Assembly: GCA_903834135.1 (NCBI GenBank)
Contig: CAILHZ010000007.1
Coordinates: 62,001-126,000 of the forward strand
Direction of reading: 5' to 3'
Length of the DNA: 64,000 nt
Source of the DNA: an uncultured Opitutia bacterium
GTDB taxonomy: Bacteria; Verrucomicrobiota; Verrucomicrobiia; Opitutales; Opitutaceae
Below the pieces are notes generated by a model. That model searched no databases and was not told the DNA's origin. It saw only the letters and a list, made by a program, of their open reading frames with translations. Of the stretch, positions 1-7,625 are shown in pieces; positions within the stretch are counted from its first letter, which is position 1; each line of letters begins with the position of its first letter. A program made the position numbers and the translations under genes.

Positions 1-1077
1 AAGCCTATATTTCCAATACGCTTAAGAAGAGCTCCCACCTCACAATTACCAGGTGAAACGACAGCTCCATATCAGCCCGATTACGAACTGCCTGAACTCA
101 TTTCATCTGAAGCCTTCTCTATTTCAGATATTACAAATCGCACTCAAGCTGCTCACGACTATGTAGCTAAAATTGTAGAGCGCTCATCGTATGGATGGTT
201 TCAGCCTTTCGTAGAAGGAAAAGCAAATATCTTTATAGGTACACGAGGCGGTGCAGAATGGTCTGGAGCAGCAGTAGATGTTCCAACAGGACGTTTGTAT
301 GTGACCTCAAACAGGATCCCTTCAATTATTACTGTCTTCACCCCTGAAAATGAAGAACGAGATCCCCATTATGCAGCCTCAAAGGGAGAAACTCTATACC
401 TTCAAAATTGTGCACCCTGCCATGGAGCATCGCGTTTAGGTACAGGTATGGTACCACCATTAATTTCACTGCATAAACGCATGACAGACACTGAAGTAAT
501 GACGCTTTTAAAAACAGGCAGAGCTGCAATGCCAGCAGCTCTTACGCTCGATGATCAAGCAAAGAGAGATGTGATAGACTTTCTATTTCATAGAAATCAG
601 CCACCTGTTCGCAAGGTCAAAGCAACTGGAAAAAAAGACGGAGGCATCTATTCATTTACTGGCTACAATTTCTTACTGGATAACGAAGGCTACCCTGGAA
701 TCAAACCACCCTGGGGACTACTTAATTGCTACGACCTAAGTACAGGTAAAGTATTATGGCGTGTTCCTTTAGGTGAGTATCCTGAACTTACCGCACAAGG
801 TGTTCCTAAAACGGGTTCTCAAAATTTAGGCGGAGCTAGCGTTACAGCAGGTGGACTTGTTTTTTGTGCAGGTACACAAGACAATAAAATCAGAGCTTTT
901 GATACCGATACAGGTGAAGAACTCTGGTCGAGTACTCTTCCCTTCGCAGGTTACGCAGCACCTGCAATATATGAAGTTAACGGTAAGGAATATGTTGTGA
1001 TTGCTGCCAGTGGTGGAGGGAAAGTCGGGGGTACTTTAGGTGACACCTATGTCGCATTCACACTTAAGAATAATTGA
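1..1077 (+). CDS. PQQ-dependent dehydrogenase with inserted cytochrome c domain, 3' part only
   Basis: The reading frame is open from base 1, so the N-terminus lies outside the window; 358 residues are visible. The visible start (KPIFPIRLRRAP... PDYELPEL) and the end (tryptophan-docking blades with DLSTGKVLWRVPLGEYPEL, GGLVFCAGTQDNKIRAFDTDTGEELW and SGGGKVGGTLGDTYVAF) are typical of beta-propeller quinoproteins that oxidise sugars or alcohols in the periplasm. A heme c site CAPCH (bases about 409-423) and a candidate distal Met ligand in GRAAMPA form a cytochrome c module set into the propeller. Electrons would therefore pass from PQQ to heme c and on to periplasmic cytochromes. Substrate cannot be told. 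It sits at the edge of a cytochrome-rich island. Confidence 0.85.
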   Translation, partial: KPIFPIRLRRAPTSQLPGETTAPYQPDYELPELISSEAFSISDITNRTQAAHDYVAKIVERSSYGWFQPFVEGKANIFIGTRGGAEWSGAAVDVPTGRLYVTSNRIPSIITVFTPENEERDPHYAASKGETLYLQNCAPCHGASRLGTGMVPPLISLHKRMTDTEVMTLLKTGRAAMPAALTLDDQAKRDVIDFLFHRNQPPVRKVKATGKKDGGIYSFTGYNFLLDNEGYPGIKPPWGLLNCYDLSTGKVLWRVPLGEYPELTAQGVPKTGSQNLGGASVTAGGLVFCAGTQDNKIRAFDTDTGEELWSSTLPFAGYAAPAIYEVNGKEYVVIAASGGGKVGGTLGDTYVAFTLKNN

Positions 1078-1193
1078 TAAGCACTGGTTAAGTAACCCAA
1101 TTAAAATCAGTAAGTAATGCAATTATTGAGAAGTAATAAGTTTCATCACTCTGGCGTTGGACTTTTAGATAATTGCGCATAAGTTTATTTTCT

Positions 1194-1880
1194 ATGTCGA
1201 AAACAATTTTAGTATGTGGCTATGGAACAGGAATATCAGCGGCTGTTGCTAAACACTTCGGCTCACACGGCTTTTCAGTCGCTCTTATTGCTCGTGACGA
1301 AAAGAAATTAACTGCTGCTGCAGCAGAACTAAATAAACAGGGAATTAAAGCTCACGCATTCCCAACAGATGTAGGCAATACAAACGCAGTTACTGAAATG
1401 ATTGCTCATGTGCGAAAGACCTTGGGATCAGTTACTGTCATTCACTGGAATGCTTACTCAGGCTTAGCAGGTGATGTGACGACAGCTCCCCTATCTGAGC
1501 TTCAAACTAATTTTAATGTCGGTGTAACTGGTCTAGTTGCTGCCGTTCAGGCAGCACTCCCTGATTTAAAAGCTTCAAAACAATCAGCTGTCTTAGTTAC
1601 AGGCGGAGGCTTTGCATATTACGGTCCTGAAACTGATTCGCTTATTTCACAGTGGAATGCAATGGGGCTCTCAATCACAAAAGCAGCTCAGCACAAATTA
1701 ACAGGTATTCTCACTGCTAAACTCAGCCAAGAAGGAATCTATGTTGGTGAGGTTGTTGTTACAGGTATGGTCAAAGGAACAGCCTTCGATTCTGGTAATG
1801 CAAAACTGGAGGCCTCTGCTATAGCAGCAAAATTCTATGAACTGTATACAGCTCGCACTGTAAACACAGTTAATATCTAA
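1194..1880 (+). CDS. SDR-fold protein lacking the catalytic Tyr
   Basis: The 228-residue protein has the short-chain dehydrogenase/reductase fold: a beta-alpha-beta NAD(P) region at residues 4-20 (ILVCGYGTGISAAVAKHF), ARDEKKL at the end of strand 2, and FPTDVGN at the adenine pocket. The active site is degenerate. In the usual YxxxK position the Lys is present (K163) but the Tyr is Leu (L159), the usual Ser lies in a Gly-rich VTGGGFAYYG stretch, and the third Gly of GxxxGxG is Ser15. It may bind a nucleotide without normal oxidoreductase activity, or use another residue. An in-frame TTG at 1173 exists, but ATG 1194 gives the normal SDR N-terminus. Function is unknown. Confidence 0.75.
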   Translation: MSKTILVCGYGTGISAAVAKHFGSHGFSVALIARDEKKLTAAAAELNKQGIKAHAFPTDVGNTNAVTEMIAHVRKTLGSVTVIHWNAYSGLAGDVTTAPLSELQTNFNVGVTGLVAAVQAALPDLKASKQSAVLVTGGGFAYYGPETDSLISQWNAMGLSITKAAQHKLTGILTAKLSQEGIYVGEVVVTGMVKGTAFDSGNAKLEASAIAAKFYELYTARTVNTVNI

Positions 1881-1900
1881 ACTCAATAACGAGTTTAGAT
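1875..1900 (+). terminator. hairpin at the end of the SDR gene
   Basis: A perfect 10-bp stem (ATCTAAACTC / GAGTTTAGAT) with loop AATAAC overlaps the stop codon. The following tract is T-rich but interrupted (TATATTCTTAATT). It lies between convergent genes and may work in both directions, weakly. Confidence 0.5.
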
Positions 1901-1927
1901 TATATTCTTAATTACCTGTAAAAGCAC

Positions 1928-2263
1928 TTACTTCTTAAGTGTTCTGACATAAGCGACTAAGTCTTTTATATCTGAATCTGAAAGTGTTTCCGCAAATGCC
2001 TTCATGCGGATTTTTCCATTCTTATCCTGCAAGCCATCTTTGATCTGCTTGGCTGCATCAGCATCTGTAAAAGTGTTTTGGTAATCGGCGTTACTTAGAT
2101 CCTTAACCCCTGCCATACGACCGGCTTTAGTGTGACCACCGCCGTCTTTACCATGGCATGAGGCACAACTTTTAGTCCAGTTTTCTGTCACATCAGCACA
2201 TGCAATTGAGCTGACTACTGTTAATCCAAGTACACAGGCTAGAGTTTTAAAAGTTAGGCGCAT
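1928..2263 (-). CDS. periplasmic monoheme cytochrome c (class I)
   Basis: A 111-residue small cytochrome with a signal peptide (about residues 1-23, ending ACA), one heme c site C33ASCH37, the usual GKDGGGHTKAGRMAG loop, and a C-terminal helix SDSDIKDLVAYVRTLKK. The Met ligand is probably in KIRMKAF. It resembles the soluble c5/c553-type carriers that shuttle electrons between membrane complexes and terminal acceptors. It is transcribed away from the pentaheme cytochrome gene and is a candidate soluble partner for the PQQ dehydrogenase or for the NrfD module next door. Confidence 0.88.
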   Translation of the reverse strand: MRLTFKTLACVLGLTVVSSIACADVTENWTKSCASCHGKDGGGHTKAGRMAGVKDLSNADYQNTFTDADAAKQIKDGLQDKNGKIRMKAFAETLSDSDIKDLVAYVRTLKK

Positions 2264-2347
2264 AAAATGTAAGGTTATAAGATTAAGTTAATTGTGACGC
2301 CTAGTATCAACGCCCCAAATCGCTAGTACTGTCAAAAGGCATCATTA

Positions 2348-2393
2348 TGCAGCATTTGTTAACTACTACGCATATTTAGACGATGATGCTGCA
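2348..2393. other. inverted repeat in divergent intergenic region
   Basis: In the 216-bp gap between the divergent monoheme and pentaheme cytochrome genes, TGCAGCAT (2348-2355) is repeated inverted as ATGCTGCA (2386-2393), 30 bases apart. It could be a pair of regulator half-sites or chance. No clear promoter was seen. Confidence 0.25.
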
Positions 2394-2479
2394 ATTAAAG
2401 CATACACCAAGATATGCGTAGCAATGACCAAGCGATAGAAAGCGAAGTCTAATCATTTCAGGTAAAGTTTGCTCACCAG

Positions 2480-3238
2480 ATGAGCGACAATTCTAAAACA
2501 ACATGGATGTTTGGCATCCTAACGTGCGTATTTATATGCCTTACGATTTATTTCGTTCGCTCCCCTATTCTCTATCCCCACGTGTATCAGAAGCCTGTAG
2601 TGCCATCTGCTCGTCTTGCAGGAATACCTAGTGGTACAATTCGTATCTCTGCAGCCCAACTGATTAAAAGTGGAGCAGATGTTTCAGGACTAGATTGTTA
2701 CGCCTGCCACGACCCCAAGCATCCTCCCGTCATCAAATTTGCTTTAGATGGCCAGGTTATCCTTCCCAAAGAACATACGGATCTCATCTACAGCATGCGA
2801 AATTGTGAAGAATGTCACTCACAGGAGAAGCCACAGAAAATTCAGTATAATCCTGATGGCAGTACGAACATTCCTAAAGCACACCAGGATCTAATGCAGA
2901 TGGCGCATGGGAAAGCAGTTAAAAATAATAATTGCTACAACTGTCACAACGAGAACCAACTTAATACTCTTCACTCCTCTACAGGCAAAAAGTTAAATTT
3001 TGATCAAGCCACACAACTATGTGCAGGTTGTCACGGCACAATCTATGAAGATTGGTTAGCAGGTTCACATGGTAGAACAGAAGGCTACTGGGATCACAAA
3101 TTAGGTCCTGCACGTAAGCAGGAATGTTCATCATGCCATGACCCACACGCTCCATCATTCACAGGAATCATACCTATGCCTGGTCCGCATCTGCTGCACC
3201 CAGAAGATGCTCCTGATACACACAATTCTACTCCTTAA
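2480..3238 (+). CDS. membrane-anchored pentaheme cytochrome c
   Basis: 252 residues. An N-terminal membrane anchor (about residues 9-26, WMFGILTCVFICLTIYFV) is followed by a periplasmic domain with exactly five CXXCH sites: CYACH at 73, CEECH at 109, CYNCH at 152, CAGCH at 181 and CSSCH at 216. Extra His residues (HPP, HGK, HGR, HDPHAP) can be distal ligands. Multiheme anchored cytochromes of this size partner Fe-S and NrfD subunits in Qrc-, Dsr- and alternative complex III-like quinone modules, and the next two genes are such subunits. It is the first gene of a tight four-gene operon (gaps of 5, 6 and 17 bp). It would pass electrons between the quinone module and periplasmic cytochromes. Confidence 0.88.
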   Translation: MSDNSKTTWMFGILTCVFICLTIYFVRSPILYPHVYQKPVVPSARLAGIPSGTIRISAAQLIKSGADVSGLDCYACHDPKHPPVIKFALDGQVILPKEHTDLIYSMRNCEECHSQEKPQKIQYNPDGSTNIPKAHQDLMQMAHGKAVKNNNCYNCHNENQLNTLHSSTGKKLNFDQATQLCAGCHGTIYEDWLAGSHGRTEGYWDHKLGPARKQECSSCHDPHAPSFTGIIPMPGPHLLHPEDAPDTHNSTP

Positions 3239-3243
3239 TTTCT

Positions 3244-4173
3244 ATGGCTGATCTCAATACAGAAGAAGGTATCACACGTCGCAGCTTCCTACGTGCAACA
3301 ACAGCAGCTGCAGCAGGAGCTGCGGCTTTAACCTCAGCTTTAGCACCACTGCGTAATATAGGCGACTTCCCCTCGGTAGAAGAATTTATCCAGAAGCACT
3401 ACACAGAACTTACACCTGCCCAACTTACGACGGTTTTAGGGCGTATCGAAAATGAAGTTCAAAAAGAATATGGGATTAGACCTCACGTACGCGCCTTAAA
3501 GCCAATGAACGGCGTAGAGTTTGTCTATGCGCTTAATTTAAGTCGATGCTGCGGATGTCGTAAATGTGTGCACGCCTGTGTTGCTGAAAACAATCAGTCT
3601 CGCAGTCCTGAAGTGCAATATATTCGGGTTCTGAAAATGCCTAATGATGGGCGTTTTGATTTAGAAAGTGGTGATCATAACTACAATCCAGAATCAGTTC
3701 CTGTACCCGGGCATTTTTTCATGCCTATTCAGTGTCATCATTGTAAAAACCCTCCCTGTGTTAAGGTCTGCCCTGTTAAAGCAACGTGGCAAGAACCAGA
3801 TGGCATCACAGTGATCGACTACGACTGGTGTATTGGATGCCGCTACTGCGAAGCAGCCTGCCCTTATTTTGCACGCCGTTTTAATTTTACAGAACCATCT
3901 ATACCTAAGGAAAAAATTAATCCTAATATGTCTTATCTGGGAAATAGACCTAGGCACAAAGGTGTCATGGAAAAATGCCATTTCTGTGTTCAGCGCACCC
4001 GAGCAGGACAATACCCAGCATGTCTTGAAGCATGCCCAACAGGATCCCGTAAATTTGGTAATATTTTAGATCCCGATAGTGAGGTATCCTATATTTTAAA
4101 GAATAAACGTGTCATGATACTAAAGGAGGAGCTCGGTACACTCCCACGTTTCTTCTACTACTTTGACGTTTAA
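3244..4173 (+). CDS. Tat-exported four-cluster ferredoxin subunit (NrfC/HybA/DmsB-like)
   Basis: 309 residues. A twin-arginine signal (TRRSFLRATTAAAAGAAAL, about residues 11-30) is followed by four Cys groups: CCGCRKCVHAC (from about residue 102), CHHCKNPPCVKVCP, CIGCRYCEAACP, and CHFCVQ with CLEACP. This is the layout of four [4Fe-4S] clusters in NrfC/HybA/DmsB subunits. It is folded in the cytoplasm and exported. It starts 5 bp after the pentaheme gene and ends 6 bp before the NrfD-like gene, so the three form one membrane module. No molybdopterin or other catalytic subunit gene is present in the window, so the module seems to be a pure electron wire between quinone and cytochromes. There is no C-terminal membrane helix. 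Confidence 0.9.
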   Translation: MADLNTEEGITRRSFLRATTAAAAGAAALTSALAPLRNIGDFPSVEEFIQKHYTELTPAQLTTVLGRIENEVQKEYGIRPHVRALKPMNGVEFVYALNLSRCCGCRKCVHACVAENNQSRSPEVQYIRVLKMPNDGRFDLESGDHNYNPESVPVPGHFFMPIQCHHCKNPPCVKVCPVKATWQEPDGITVIDYDWCIGCRYCEAACPYFARRFNFTEPSIPKEKINPNMSYLGNRPRHKGVMEKCHFCVQRTRAGQYPACLEACPTGSRKFGNILDPDSEVSYILKNKRVMILKEELGTLPRFFYYFDV

Positions 4174-4179
4174 AGCTCC

Positions 4180-5409
4180 ATGAAAAGATATCTCTACTTT
4201 TGGAAACGTTGCCTAAAAATCGCCTTTGTAGGCGATTGGCGCTACTATGGATGGCTTGGTATACTGCTGATTATTATTCTAGGAGGTGTGAATGCGTATG
4301 CTAAGCAGTACCTGCTAGGGCTAGGCACAACTGGAATGAGTGATCAAGTATCATGGGGAGTATACATCGCTAACTTCACTTTCTTAGTCGGTATGGCTGC
4401 AGCTGCTGTCATGCTAGTAATTCCTGTCTATATTTACAAAAATGAGGAGCTACATGATCTAGTCATCTTTGGTGAACTACTCGCTGTAGCTGCCATTCTT
4501 ATGTGCCTAGCATTCGTGACGGTTGATTTAGGAAGACCGGATCGGTTTTGGCATTTAATTCCAGGAATTGGTATTTTTCATTTTCCTGGCTCCATGCTAA
4601 GCTGGGACGTTCTAGTATTAAACGGCTACTTATTAATTAATCTGCATATTTGCGGTTACCATATCTATTGCCGCTACTGCGGAAGAAAACCTTCTAACTG
4701 GCTTTCTATTCCAGTTGTATTTCTAGGTATTTTATGGGCTGTATCCATTCATACAATTACCGCATTTCTTTATGTGGGACTTGGAGGACGTCACTTCTGG
4801 AATTCGGCTGTACTAGGACCTCGTTTTATTGCTTCAGCCTTCACTGCAGGGCCAGCATTTATTATACTCACACTACAAATCATTCGCCAATTTTCAGATT
4901 ACCACGTACCAGACCGAGCCCTATTTACCCTAAGATCAATTGTTCAGATCGCTATGCCGATTAACATGTTCTTATTAATTAACGAACTGTTCACTGAATT
5001 CTATACAACAGATCGCAACTCAGCTTCGTCACATTATTTGTTTCTAGGCCTGCATGGCCATCATGCTCTAGTTCCTTGGATTTGGACTGCGATTGGACTC
5101 AATATAACTTCGATGATTTTACTCATGCTCCCATTAAGCAGACGCTTAAAGTGGCTAGACACAGCCTGCATTCTAGCTGTGATCGGCATTTGGATTGAAA
5201 AAGGCATGGGGATGGTCGTTCCCGGATTTGTGCCTACACCCATTGGTGAAATCGTAGAATATACTCCTTCGAAAAATGAAGTTCTTATCTGCCTAGGGAT
5301 TTGGGCTTTTGGATTTTTCTGTTATACGATCTTCCTGCGTATGGCAGTACCTATTCTACACGGGAAGTTGTCGCGTGCGAATGAACCTGCAGAAGCAAAT
5401 CTAACTTAA
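4180..5409 (+). CDS. NrfD/PsrC-like quinone-binding membrane subunit
   Basis: 409 residues with about nine or ten hydrophobic helices. WGVYIANFTFLVGMAAAAV near residues 60-80 and the DLGRPDRFWHLIPG motif after helix 3 are marks of the NrfD/PsrC/HybB family. These subunits bind menaquinone or ubiquinone in the inner membrane and exchange electrons with the partner ferredoxin. Together with the two upstream genes it would make a quinol:cytochrome c oxidoreductase (or the reverse, if electrons come from outside). Direction cannot be read from sequence. Confidence 0.9.
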   Translation: MKRYLYFWKRCLKIAFVGDWRYYGWLGILLIIILGGVNAYAKQYLLGLGTTGMSDQVSWGVYIANFTFLVGMAAAAVMLVIPVYIYKNEELHDLVIFGELLAVAAILMCLAFVTVDLGRPDRFWHLIPGIGIFHFPGSMLSWDVLVLNGYLLINLHICGYHIYCRYCGRKPSNWLSIPVVFLGILWAVSIHTITAFLYVGLGGRHFWNSAVLGPRFIASAFTAGPAFIILTLQIIRQFSDYHVPDRALFTLRSIVQIAMPINMFLLINELFTEFYTTDRNSASSHYLFLGLHGHHALVPWIWTAIGLNITSMILLMLPLSRRLKWLDTACILAVIGIWIEKGMGMVVPGFVPTPIGEIVEYTPSKNEVLICLGIWAFGFFCYTIFLRMAVPILHGKLSRANEPAEANLT

Positions 5410-5426
5410 GTTAAACATCTATCGTC

Positions 5427-5963
5427 ATGGTACAAACTAAACAGCCAGCCATTGATTTAAGCCTGAACGCTGCGCATCTGTCTTTAACCGATCATGTAAT
5501 TATGAAAGGAAATGAAATATTTGAGAAATACGGCCCTAAAATTGGTTGGAGCGAATTACAAAAGATTATCGTCGATAAAGAATGTGTGCGGTACCCTCTT
5601 GATATCGTATTTGATTCAGTAGCGCTGGAGAATGATGAAATTGCTTACCCCTCTGCTAAAGGAGATCTACCTGAAGACGGCTTTACGCTTTATATTCATC
5701 CCTACTTTTCCTTAGATCCAACACGCATTCCAGCAATTGCTCTATACCAATTAGTACTGATCAACTACGGAACATTTGCTTCACCTGGAGATGCTGAAGC
5801 GTTTGGCGCAGCTGCACTTGGAATCGATATCGAAGCATACTATGCACAGCTATGCGAAATCGCAGATGAAATTAGCACTAAACACTTTGTCGATGAACCT
5901 GTGTTACCCGAAGTGGCCCATCAAGGATGTTCGAGTGGCGGCTCTTGCGGTTGTAGTCACTAA
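5427..5963 (+). CDS. unknown protein with Cys-rich C-terminal tail, last gene of the quinone-module operon
   Basis: 178 residues, family not recognised. It has no signal peptide or membrane helix, so it is probably cytoplasmic. The body is acidic with a conserved-looking core (YPLDIVFDSVALENDEIAYP and FTLYIHPYFSLDPTRIP). The C-terminus ends in a metal-ligand-like tail, GCSSGGSCGCSH, with three Cys and a final His. It starts 17 bp after the NrfD-like gene, which suggests co-expression. Possible roles are an Fe-S or metal chaperone for the exported ferredoxin, or an assembly factor for the complex; both are inference. Its stop codon overlaps that of hemN by 3 bases. Confidence 0.7.
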   Translation: MVQTKQPAIDLSLNAAHLSLTDHVIMKGNEIFEKYGPKIGWSELQKIIVDKECVRYPLDIVFDSVALENDEIAYPSAKGDLPEDGFTLYIHPYFSLDPTRIPAIALYQLVLINYGTFASPGDAEAFGAAALGIDIEAYYAQLCEIADEISTKHFVDEPVLPEVAHQGCSSGGSCGCSH

Positions 5964-7390
5964 ACTGTCTTGGAGTGCTTGTTAGCACCTTCAACCCAAG
6001 TAGCGTCAAAACGCATCGCAACCACACGCATTAAAGGCACACCACGGGGAGTTATCTCTATACCGTGGATATCACTAAGTAGGAGTCCATCCTCCTTAAG
6101 ATCTTTAAGCCCACCGATTTCTTTAGCATAAAGTTGCGTAACATCTATGCCTAACTCTTTAGATAAAGCTGCGTAGTTTAATTTGCGATCACACATAAGG
6201 CGCATAATTAAGGTTCTACGCCGTTTGTCATCATCAGTTAGAATTAGAGCCTTCTCCGTTGGTAACTTTCCTGAACGTACGGCGCTTCGCCACTGATCAA
6301 TATCTTTAAAGTTTTGCCTGTAACTATTTTCAGTTGAAGAAATTGAAGAGACGCCAAACCCATATAACGAAGCTCCAGCTTCCGTACTATAGCCCTGAAA
6401 GTTCCTGTGTAGGGTACCTTTCTTTTGAGCAAGGGCTAGTTCATCACCGGGTTTAGCAAAGTGATCCAAACCGATATCGATATACCCTGCCTGAGTAAGT
6501 TTTTTGTGAGCAACTGAAAACATGGCTAACTTATCACTCGCACTGGGCAATTGATTACGTGTTACAAAAATAAGCTGTGCTGGTTTAAGCCACGGCACAT
6601 GAGCGTAACTAAAAATAGATAATCGTTCAGGATTAAGTGTGAGTATATCATTAATAGTCTGAGCAAAAGTATCACGCGTTTGCAGAGGTAGCCCAAAGAT
6701 TAAATCGACATTAATAGATTTAAATCCTGCAGCTCGTAGCCAGCTGAAGGCTTGCTCGTTTGTATTCATCGGCTGCCAGCGGTGTATAGCCAGCTGGACA
6801 TCTGGATTCGTATCCTGAATGCCAAGTGAAGCCCTATTTGCACCAATTTGCTTTAATGCATGCACATGCTCTTCAGTTAACCTACGTGGATCAATTTCAA
6901 CTCCGAACTCAACTAATTCACTGAGAGTAAAATATTTTCGAATCAAAACTCCAAGTCTTAGCAGTTCCTTCGGAGGTAGGAAAGTCGGTGTCCCACCACC
7001 AAAATGAATCTGGGTTACCTTACGACTTGGATTCACCTTGCAAGCAACAAGGGCCATCTCCTTTTCTATATCATCAAGATAAATAGAAGCTTCTTCTTTG
7101 TGAGTAGTAATCACCGTATTACATCCACAGTACCAGCACAGCGATTCACAAAAGGGCAGATGAAAATACAGTGATATAGGACCAGCATTAGGCCCATTAT
7201 CTGTACGCAGCTCCTCATCTAAATTTAAATTATTTAGATCTGTTCTAAATTGTGTGGCTGGTGGATAGGATGTGTAACGAGGACCTGCGATGGAATATTT
7301 TTGAATTAAATCGATATCCAAACCAGTTGCTTGATACGCCACGGGCAGCTCAGTAGTAAGATTCATAAAAGAAGGATTAGCTGCATTCAT
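5960..7390 (-). CDS. hemN: oxygen-independent coproporphyrinogen III oxidase
   Basis: 476 residues from ATG 7390 (an in-frame TTG at 7411 is less likely). It is a radical SAM enzyme that decarboxylates coproporphyrinogen III to protoporphyrinogen IX in anaerobic heme synthesis. Visible marks are RYTSYPPATQF near the N-terminus, the cluster motif CESLCWYCGC with its extra Cys, HFGGGTPTFL, GVEIDPRRLT, RASLGIQD and NVDLIFGLP, as in true HemN rather than HemW. The C-terminal HemN domain (RRRTLIMRLMCDRKLNY) is present. It sits between two cytochrome gene groups on the opposite strand, which fits a high heme demand under low oxygen. Confidence 0.93.
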   Translation of the reverse strand: MNAANPSFMNLTTELPVAYQATGLDIDLIQKYSIAGPRYTSYPPATQFRTDLNNLNLDEELRTDNGPNAGPISLYFHLPFCESLCWYCGCNTVITTHKEEASIYLDDIEKEMALVACKVNPSRKVTQIHFGGGTPTFLPPKELLRLGVLIRKYFTLSELVEFGVEIDPRRLTEEHVHALKQIGANRASLGIQDTNPDVQLAIHRWQPMNTNEQAFSWLRAAGFKSINVDLIFGLPLQTRDTFAQTINDILTLNPERLSIFSYAHVPWLKPAQLIFVTRNQLPSASDKLAMFSVAHKKLTQAGYIDIGLDHFAKPGDELALAQKKGTLHRNFQGYSTEAGASLYGFGVSSISSTENSYRQNFKDIDQWRSAVRSGKLPTEKALILTDDDKRRRTLIMRLMCDRKLNYAALSKELGIDVTQLYAKEIGGLKDLKEDGLLLSDIHGIEITPRGVPLMRVVAMRFDATWVEGANKHSKTV

Positions 7391-7505
7391 CTTAGATGAA
7401 AATAACAGCAAGATCTGCGCGGTGCTTGCTCATCTGTAGGCATTACTTGCACAGTGCGCTCTATAGGCTAATCAGATTTGTAGTTAAACTTATAAATCGG
7501 GCAAA

Positions 7506-7540
7506 AATTGCGCGCAGCTTGGCAATTCGCGCGCAGCTTG
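7506..7540. repeat. tandem direct repeat upstream of the multiheme cytochrome gene
   Basis: GCGCGCAGCTTG occurs twice (7510-7521 and 7529-7540), 19 bp apart, each preceded by AATT. It lies in the 235-bp region between the divergent hemN and the MtrA-like gene. Spacing near two helix turns fits a tandem operator. No known regulator site was recognised. Confidence 0.45.
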
Positions 7541-7614
7541 AATTTGAACGTTCTGCGATACTCAAAGTAAGGAAAATTCTAGGGCTTAGTGCTCTATCTT
7601 ACTTCGAAAACAAT

Positions 7615-7620
7615 TATACT
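7615..7620 (+). promoter_or_regulatory. possible -10 element, near-leaderless start
   Basis: TATACT lies 5 bases before the ATG of the MtrA-like gene. No good -35 lies at the usual distance. If used, transcription would begin at or next to the start codon. Confidence 0.3.
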
Positions 7621-7625
7621 GCGCA

